Under the pieces are notes generated by a model, which saw only the letters and a list, made by a program, of their open reading frames with translations, was not told the DNA's origin and did no database searches. A DNA stretch of 64,000 bases, taken from the NCBI GenBank assembly GCA_050084515.1, contig CM114271.1, positions 30,628,001 through 30,692,000 on the forward strand. The letters are read 5' to 3'. The stretch comes from Blasia pusilla. Its lineage: Eukaryota > Marchantiophyta > Marchantiopsida > Blasiales. The translations under genes and the position numbers were made by a program. Below are positions 57,660 to 64,000 of the stretch, in pieces (positions within the stretch are counted from its first letter, which is position 1; every line of letters begins with the position of its first letter).

Positions 57660-58691
57660 TTGGAGCAGAGTTGGCTACTATGGTCGGTATCCAAAGAAAG
57701 AGCGTGTTCGGGAGCAAGGGCTTCCACCTCTTATGGAGGGGATGATCTCTCTTATATGGCGAGTGCAGCACAGGTTGAGGCATCAACTGCAGTTATGAGA
57801 GGAGCCACTCGAGCGTCAGAGCCACGTGGTGCTACTGTGGAGTTGGATCCACAAAGGGGTGAGGCTGGGAGGCAGGCTAGGCTTCCCGAATCATTCTTGT
57901 TGTTTTAGGTGCTTAGGACTCCATCCATGGTTCCTATGCAGCCTATTGAGCCGACAGTGGGGACAAAGGCATCTACATCGCGTGTAGTAGATACGGATGC
58001 AGCATCTAGTGCAGTATTGCGGATGGCAACTTCAGTGTTGGGATCCCCATTGTTTTCGGCCACGGAGCTGATGGCTTTAGGAGTTGATGAGGTGGATGAG
58101 GGTGTTGCGGTGGAGCGACCCTTTTTGTCAGGTGTTGCATTGAGTACCAGTGCTACTTGGCAAGCAACAGCGGCAAAGATGGATGCATTACCAGCTTGAC
58201 GAGCCATTGATCGTGAGAGGCTTACACCTGGTGTATGTAAGTTGGACAACCAGAGTGGGATATTCCGATTGGTGAGTCCTATAGGTCAGGTGTATAGACC
58301 AGATAGAGTCTTGTTAGACTCTGGCGCCCAACCTTTGATGTTGGGAAAGGCGGCATGTATTGGTTTGGGTATTCGGAGGTCAGAGCTTGAGCCTTGCCCA
58401 TTCCAGATTCAAACATCACTTGGAGGAGCCAAGGATAGGTCTCAATTCATGACACGGGAGAAGTTGTCTCTACAGTTGAGACCAAATCATGCGACTGATA
58501 GCTCTCGGTTGGGAGTACCTGTAGTGGTCACATCAGCCGAGTCGTATGATGTACTACTTGGAGGAGCAGTATTGTATCCGATGGGTTTTCAGATGGACTA
58601 CTGGACTGAGACAGCGTCTTATAGACCTGGTTGGCAGTCCGGGGATGGACGTATGAGCCAGGTTCCTGTGAGATTTATTTATGGGGCTTGA
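57660..58691 (+). pseudogene. Element 2 linker and aspartic protease
   Basis: The linker (ASAAQVEAS, ARLPESFLLF) ends at TAG near 57907. A second linker segment ends at TGA 58197-58199, where element 1 has CGA. The protease segment has LLDSGAQPLMLGKAA, EPCPFQIQTSLGG and ESYDVLLGG. It ends at TGA 58689-58691, at the same codon position as the stop in element 1. The frame equals that of the methyltransferase downstream. Confidence 0.86.
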
Positions 58692-58712
58692 CCAAGAGGG
58701 TCTTCCCCAACG

Positions 58713-60008
58713 GTGTTAGCATCTGTGGCTGGTTTTAGTGGAATAGTCACTTGGCCAGGAGACTTTTTGGAGGGTAATGTTTCTGCTATGGATTCTCCTG
58801 TGCATGAGGAGGTAAAGGAGGTCCCTAGTTTTGCAGTAGTGGCATCCTCATCGTTGGATGTGCCACTTTGGAGTTCAGGCGGTGCACTACGGCAAGAGGC
58901 TGATCGCCTAGTGTAGGAGGCTTGGTGTGAGGCTGTTATACCTCACGAGGAAGAGGAGGCCCCACGGCGGACTCCTACTTCTGGTCCAGTTGGGTTATCC
59001 CCTTTGGATACTACACCCATTGTATGGCAGTATCCGCCAAAGGGCATTTTTGTGCTAGATCTCTTTGGTAGGATTAGCACTAGTTTGGCTGCAGTGTTGC
59101 AAACCGGTATTCCTGTGCAGAGATACGTGTATGTGGAGCGAGATGAGACGGCCCAAAGAGTCTCATCCCGACATATGGGTCAGTTGATGCGGAGATATCC
59201 TCAGTTGTTGCCGCCATCAACTATTCGTGGGTACCAGCGTGCTTTGCCGTCACACATTGCATTGTTGGAGGCGCAAGATCTTGAGAGGGTTGGTCCTGTG
59301 GATTTGGTGATTGCTGGATGGCCATGTCAGGGTCATACACGTGCTGGTCGTGGTGAGGGATTACACGACCCTAGGTCTCGATTGTTTTGGGAGATGTTAC
59401 GGGTGTTACGACATCTTCGGGTTCATCAGGCTCGTGCTCCAACTTACATTCTGGAGAATGTTCCATTGTTGGGTGACACTCAGACCCAGATGATGGCGAG
59501 TGTTCATGAGGTGCGGTCTTGGATTGTACCAGCGGTGTTGTTGGATGCAGCGCGAGTTGGCTCGCGTTCACATCGTCCACGCTTGTGGTGGAGAAACTTG
59601 TTGCCTAGGGAGGTTCTACGTCGAGCATATGATGCAGTGCAGCGGGATTCTTGCCTTACAGTGGATAGTATCTTGGATACTGGGCGACTTTCTCAGGTGG
59701 TGAGGGTTATTGATCCGTCACCCATGGTAGTGGTGAACCGTGTGGGCCAGCCTAGGATGGCACTATGTAGATTTCTGAGTTTTCCCTCGTCACATGCCTA
59801 CAGGGAAGGTGGTTCCGGGCTTGTATGGGATTCTCATGTGCGACAGTTGGTGGAGCTTAACGCTGATGAGAGAGAGCGTGCGATGGGATTTGCTATTGGT
59901 GTGATAGCGGTTGCTTCCATTTCTGAGGCTTCAGGACGTCATGTGTTGGGTCAAGCCATGGACCTGAATTTTTTGACTTGGATTTTGAGTCTTGGTATGG
60001 CCGAGTAG
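58713..60008 (+). CDS. Element 2 cytosine-C5 DNA methyltransferase, DNMT3-like
   Basis: An open frame of 334 residues (59004-60008) spans all recognisable motifs. Motif I is VLDLFGRISTS (codons from 59052; element 1 has the more usual GG). YVYVERDE follows. Motif IV is AGWPCQGHT with catalytic Cys codon 59325-59327. Motif VI is ILENVPLLGD, motif VIII is SRSHRPRLWW, motif IX is RERAMGF and motif X is GQAMDLN. The order is unpermuted, as in DNMT3. No PWWP or ADD domain is seen. An N-terminal extension in the same frame (58713-58916) is cut by TAG. The frame ends at TAG where element 1 has CAG and then runs on to RT. It could be enzymatically competent except for the Gly-to-Arg change in motif I, which touches the SAM site. 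Confidence 0.9.
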
Positions 60009-60245
60009 CGTCGACTTCGGACTATGTCTATGGGTCTTCCACCCCTTGTGATGAGCTCGATGGCTACCGGGACGGTAGAGACATCGGCAAGGGGCGAGGA
60101 GAATAGTATTTTGCATCCTTGGAGTAAATGGGATGTAATGGCTGGGAATGTGGAGTTGGTTGCTCATGTTGGTTGAGAAGTTATTTGCTTAGATGATGGT
60201 GTAGCTAAGGGTGTACCATCTTATGAGGGGGTTATCTAGTAGCCA

Positions 60246-61660
60246 ATGGCGTCATCCTCTCCCTCTAGTGTGCTAGTGGAGGAGATTTGGGAGCCATTAC
60301 TTGGGCCCAAGCTTAGGGGAGGTGAGAAACGACGCTTGACACAATTCCTACGTGCTTATAGGAGTTGTTTTGCCTTATGCATGAAGGAGTTGGGTTCTTT
60401 GGTTGGACCCGGTATACGGATTGATTTGGCTAGTGATTCGCCAATCTTCCGTCGTCCCTACCGATATAGTGATATGGAGAGGGACCTGATTCAGAGTAGG
60501 ACGTTGGACCCTTTGGAGGCTGGATTAGTGGAGTTGTCGCATGGAGAGTATGCATCAGCCACTGTCATGCCTACTAAAAAGGATGTGCATGGCAACTACA
60601 CAAATAGGCGGATGTGTGGAGATTACGGTCCTATCAATCGGCAGACCAAGGCCGATAGGTATGTCATGCCTACACCTGAGGAGATCTTTGATGTGGTGGG
60701 ACAGGAAAATATTTTTAGTACTTTGAATCTTCGGGCAGGATACCATCAGTTGCCAATTCGAGAGAGAGACAAGGCCAAGACAACATTTTGGGGTGTCAAC
60801 TCTCATGGCAAGGATTGTTTGTACTAGTGGAAATTCTTACCCTTTGGGTTGAAGAATGCACCTGCCGAGTTTCAGAGAGTGATGGACAAGATCCTAGCAG
60901 GGTTGGATTTTGTTCGGTGTTACATTGATGATATCTTGTGTACAATAACAGGGTGGAGGAGCATTAGATACATTTGTAGATTGTGTTTGAGCGGTTGAAA
61001 ACTCATGGTCTACGTTTGCATCCAGGAAAGTGTAAGCTCTTCCATGAGGATGTTGAGTACTTGGGTCATGTGATCTATCCAGGTGGTTTGGGAGTTCAGC
61101 AAGCAAAGGTGGAGGCTATTGCACTTATTCTTGGTCCGGTAGATGTGAGTAGAGTTCGGGCATTCATGGGATCAGCGAACTACTATCAGAGGTATGTGAA
61201 GGGATTTAGTGCTATGGTAAACCCTTTGAACCAATTGCTGAAATCAGATCAAGAGTGGCACTGGGGAGATGATTAGGAGAGAGCTTTTGTGGAGTTCAAG
61301 GCCCAGTTGGTAACGGCGCCTATCTTGAGGAGACCTATCAGAGGGCGCCAATTTCAGTTACACACTGATTGGACTAGGTTGGGACTTGGAGCGGTGTTGA
61401 CACAACATGATGATGAGCACATGGAGTTTGTGGTGGCCTATGCAAGTCGTTCGAATAATGCAGCGGAGTCGCGCTATAGTTCATATGAGGGAGAGTGCTT
61501 GGCAGTAGTGTGGGTTGTGGCACACTTTAGATGTTACTTGTTTGGCACAAAGTTTACCCTTATTACTCATCACCAGCCGCTCAAGTGGTTGATGGAGTTT
61601 GACAAGCTTACAAGGAAGCTTGCACGGTGAGCTCTTATCTTACAAGAGTATGACTTCCAG
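60246..61660 (+). pseudogene. Element 2 reverse transcriptase and RNase H
   Basis: PIFRRPYRYSDME, CGDYGPINRQT, TPEEIFD and NLRAGYHQL are readable before TAG at 60825 (element 1 has CAG). FLPFGLKNAPAEFQRVMD and CYIDDIL follow. About one base is missing near 60945, with two TAG codons soon after. The thumb and connection (LGHVIYPGGLGVQQAKVEAI) and RNase H (LGLGAVLTQ, SSYEGECLAVVW, THHQPLKWL) then continue, with TAG at 61274 and TGA at 61628 (TGG in element 1). TDH is changed to THH in RNase H. Confidence 0.9.
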
Positions 61661-63361
61661 TTGGTACATAGACCTGGAGTTGCCAACCTTGATGCTGATG
61701 GGTTGAGTAGGAACCCATGTACTAGCCAAGAGGATGCAACTGGGGCTAGATGGCATGGCGAGGTTGATGAAGAGATGGTGCCAGGTTGGCATGCATCCGC
61801 CTTTTTATGTTGGTTAGGGGTGGACTCTAGTATGGAGGAAAAAATGACATCTTACTCTAGTCAGAGGGTAGATGGCCAGCCTTCAGATCCTAAGGTTGGA
61901 GATGGTGGTACGGATCAGCATGATATTCATGATGATCCGTTGGTGTTGGAGTTCCTACGGACCAGTAGGATGCCAGGCATAGTGAGTGCCAAGGAGCGAG
62001 ACCGTGTTCTTCAACGTGCTAAGAGGTATCGATTGGAGGGAACACATATTCTCCGTGTGTGGGAGGATGGTAGAGTACGAGTAGTGCCACATTTGGCTTA
62101 GAGAGAGCGCATTGTGGGACATGCCCATGAGGAGTTGGGACATTTTGGGGTAAAGCGTATGTTTAGCTTACTCCTTGGTCAGTATTGGTGGCGTGGCATG
62201 TATACTCAGGTACAGCAGTTGGTGTCATATTGTATGGTTTGTGACTGGGTGAGGGCATCATTCAATGCCCCTACACCATAGTTACACCCCTTGCCTATCA
62301 TGGGGTTGGGTTACTATTGGAGTGTGGACTTTGCGGAACCTTTACCGTTGACTGTACGACATCATCAATATGTGTTGGTGATGGTGGAGCACTTCTCCAA
62401 GTGGATTGAGTTGGTGACATTACTTGACAAGGCAAGTGAGGGAAAGGCATATGCGTTTCTTGATAGAGTGCTTAGTCATTTTTGTGCACTAGCTGAAGTG
62501 CTGACCGACCAGGGTACAGAGTTTCAGGGTGAGTTTCAGGTCTTGTGTGACAAGGCGTTGATTGATCATCGGACCACGTCTCGAGATCATCCAGAGGTGG
62601 ATGGTTTGGCTGAGCGTGTGGTTTAGACGATGAAGAGGGCATTGCGCAAGTATGGCCTCTGAAGGGCATCTTGGCGATAGGATATTCAGTTGCCATGGTT
62701 AGCCATGGGGTATAGGTTCAGTCGCCAAGCATCCTTGGCTTCCTTCTCACCTTATTTTCTGTTATACAGCCGAGATCCAGACTTGCCAGCATAAATTTGT
62801 CAGGAGTCTAGTGAGGTGGTGAACCTTGATGACCCAAAGATGTGGATGAGAGTGTGTTCTCAGCGGGCAGAGCTCTTTCGGAGAGTTATGCCAATAGCCT
62901 TTGAGAATCTTGCCATTGCTCAACACAGGGATACGTTGCGGTATGCAACCATTCGGGGTGGAGGTTATTGACCATCAATTTGTAGGTTCCATGTGGGGGA
63001 CTATGTCTATTTGCAGCAGATTGCACCGACAACGTTGGATGTGACGGCAGGCCGCACTATTTTACGAGTGCGCGAGGTGTTAGCTTCTGGAGTTGTCATG
63101 TTGGAGGGTCGTGATGGAGTTGTTTGGAAGGACCATGTGCATAATTGTGCGCCATGTTATCTTCCAAATGTGGATGGTACTGTTGACCCAAGCTTAGCCA
63201 TGATACGTGCTAGCTTGAGGTGCATGTTGTGTGGGTCTGCTGGTAACGCAGCCTGTATGTTGGTGTGTGATTGGTGTTCTAGGGATTGGCACATGATGTG
63301 TTTGACTCCACGTATGGATGTTGTTCCTACTGGAAGGTGGGTTTGTCCTCGATGTACTTAG
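61661..63361 (+). pseudogene. Element 2 integrase with C-terminal PHD finger
   Basis: HAHEELGHFGVKR and CMVC form the zinc region. The core has WSVDFAEPLP, VLTDQGTEFQ and DHPEVDGLAERVV (D, D, E). Several TAG/TGA stops (62099, 62279, 62624, 62659 and others) break it. The C-terminal module GDYVYLQQ...NCAPCYLPNVDG leads to an intact PHD finger at about 63218-63358. It reads CMLCG, CDWC, WHMMC and WVCPRC, a Cys4-His-Cys3 set, ending at TAG 63359-63361. Confidence 0.9.
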
Positions 63362-63534
63362 AAGAGGTAGATGACTTGATCTTTGCATGATATGGATTAC
63401 AGATGTGCGACGAACGATGGGGCAATCTAGTACCCGGCCTTCTGATTCGTGCACCCACGAAGGTGTATAGCATGTAGTAGATGTATAGGGCTACTTGGGA
63501 GTTAGAGGGACCTAACCGCCAGTTATGGGGGCGA

Positions 63535-63640
63535 GTTGTGGTACAGTTGTGTTTGTGTATGCTCTCGTCTATGTTATGTATGTATGTGAGTATGGTATGT
63601 CAGCGATGTATGTTGTATGACGATGTGGATTCACACGACA
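63535..63640 (+). repeat. Element 2 repeat B1
   Basis: It follows the purine tract ATGGGGGCGAG and ends GTGGATTCACACGACA. Its final part (CAGCGATGTATGTTGTATGACGATGTG-like, with GCGATGTATGTTGT) matches B of element 1. The dinucleotide AC separates it from A2. Confidence 0.78.
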
Positions 63641-63642
63641 AC

Positions 63643-64000
63643 TGTCATGACCATACATATTATGTCGTAGAGTATAGTGTGCTAGTAGAGGCCATACCTT
63701 ATGTAGAGCGGTAGTGTTTAGGTAGAGATGCAGTTTCATACATAGGGTTGGGGGTTACTCACTTGAGGGTGACTTTTTCAGTAGGGCCCGCTCTTAGGTT
63801 AGAGGATATAGTGTGGAGTGCACTCAAAGAACAGTTAGTTCTTTGAGTTGAGCCTGTTGCGTTGGGAGTTAACCTTGATAGTGAGTAGAGCTCTTGGCTA
63901 TGGTGGTTTCCGCAAGCTTCGACCTGGATTCTCCCATCGTGGAGTGGGTTTGGCTCGATTGTATGTGATTCTATGCGTGTTTTATGACAGTATGTCTTTC
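63643..64000 (+). repeat. Element 2 repeat A2 (cut by window edge)
   Basis: It starts TGTCATGACC, directly after B1 and AC. From 63693 it matches A1 of element 2. Its end lies outside the window. Confidence 0.85.

Larger units (their letters stand above)
54425..64000 (+). mobile_element. Element 2: gypsy-like retrotransposon with DNA methyltransferase and PHD finger (truncated by window)
   Basis: It has the same gene order as element 1, clearly homologous throughout but well diverged. A1 is found from 54425. Its left edge lacks about 48 bp present in A2, so the 5' end is truncated. B1 is 63535-63640, A2 starts at 63643 and runs off the window. B2, if present, lies beyond 64000. Stops and one frameshift in RT break the polyprotein, but the methyltransferase frame (59004-60008) is open. 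Confidence 0.9.

Overview
The window is eukaryotic nuclear DNA from a green plant. Spliceosomal introns are visible, the kinase is of plant receptor-like type, TTTAGGG telomere-type motifs occur, and the repeats are plant Helitron, Ty3/gypsy and Ty1/copia elements. The large, sparsely genic, repeat-nested layout and the DNMT3-like methyltransferases inside gypsy elements suggest an early-diverging streptophyte such as a bryophyte or charophyte-grade lineage. This placement is an inference; no marker here settles the species.

Layout. 1-1716: non-coding, with a 181-bp (AG)n tract. About 1.7-20.1 kb: one large intron-bearing Helitron with Rep and PIF1-type helicase domains and a canonical CTAG 3' terminus. 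It is split by a 9.9-kb Ty3/gypsy-like element (element 1, 5441-15384) with an exact 4-bp target duplication. 20.1-28.2 kb: intergenic DNA and a decayed gypsy element carrying a nested DNA-transposon-like insertion. 28.2-38.7 kb: the most host-like stretch, with an RRM protein gene (30337-32383) and an unrecognised multi-exon gene (about 37.4-38.7 kb). 40.0-46.2 kb: decayed gypsy and copia elements, a solo LTR inside a 60-bp tandem array, and a second copy of the DNA-transposon-like element. 46.2-54.4 kb: intergenic DNA with a receptor-like kinase gene on the minus strand (48247-50114 or longer). 54.4-64.0 kb: element 2, a relative of element 1 that runs off the right edge.

The most notable system is the pair of gypsy-type elements. 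Each has the order gag (two zinc knuckles), aspartic protease, cytosine-C5 DNA methyltransferase, reverse transcriptase, RNase H, integrase and a C-terminal PHD finger. Both thus carry a chromatin-modifying enzyme and a probable chromatin reader. Capture of DNA methyltransferases by retrotransposons has, to my recollection, been reported in dinoflagellates and a charophyte alga (de Mendoza and colleagues, 2018), so that concept is not new. What I have not seen described is the terminal-repeat layout. In element 1 the repeats are not an ordinary pair of LTRs but read A1 - genes - B1 - A2 - B2, a split direct repeat, although the element encodes a DDE integrase and has a 4-bp target duplication. 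The visible part of element 2 fits the same layout, and a solo A-B copy sits at 42882-43552.

Both gypsy elements and the Helitron are broken by stops and frameshifts. Most nonsense codons in the two gypsy elements look like C-to-T changes, consistent with decay of methylated cytosines. All coordinates, splice sites and alignments were made by eye.
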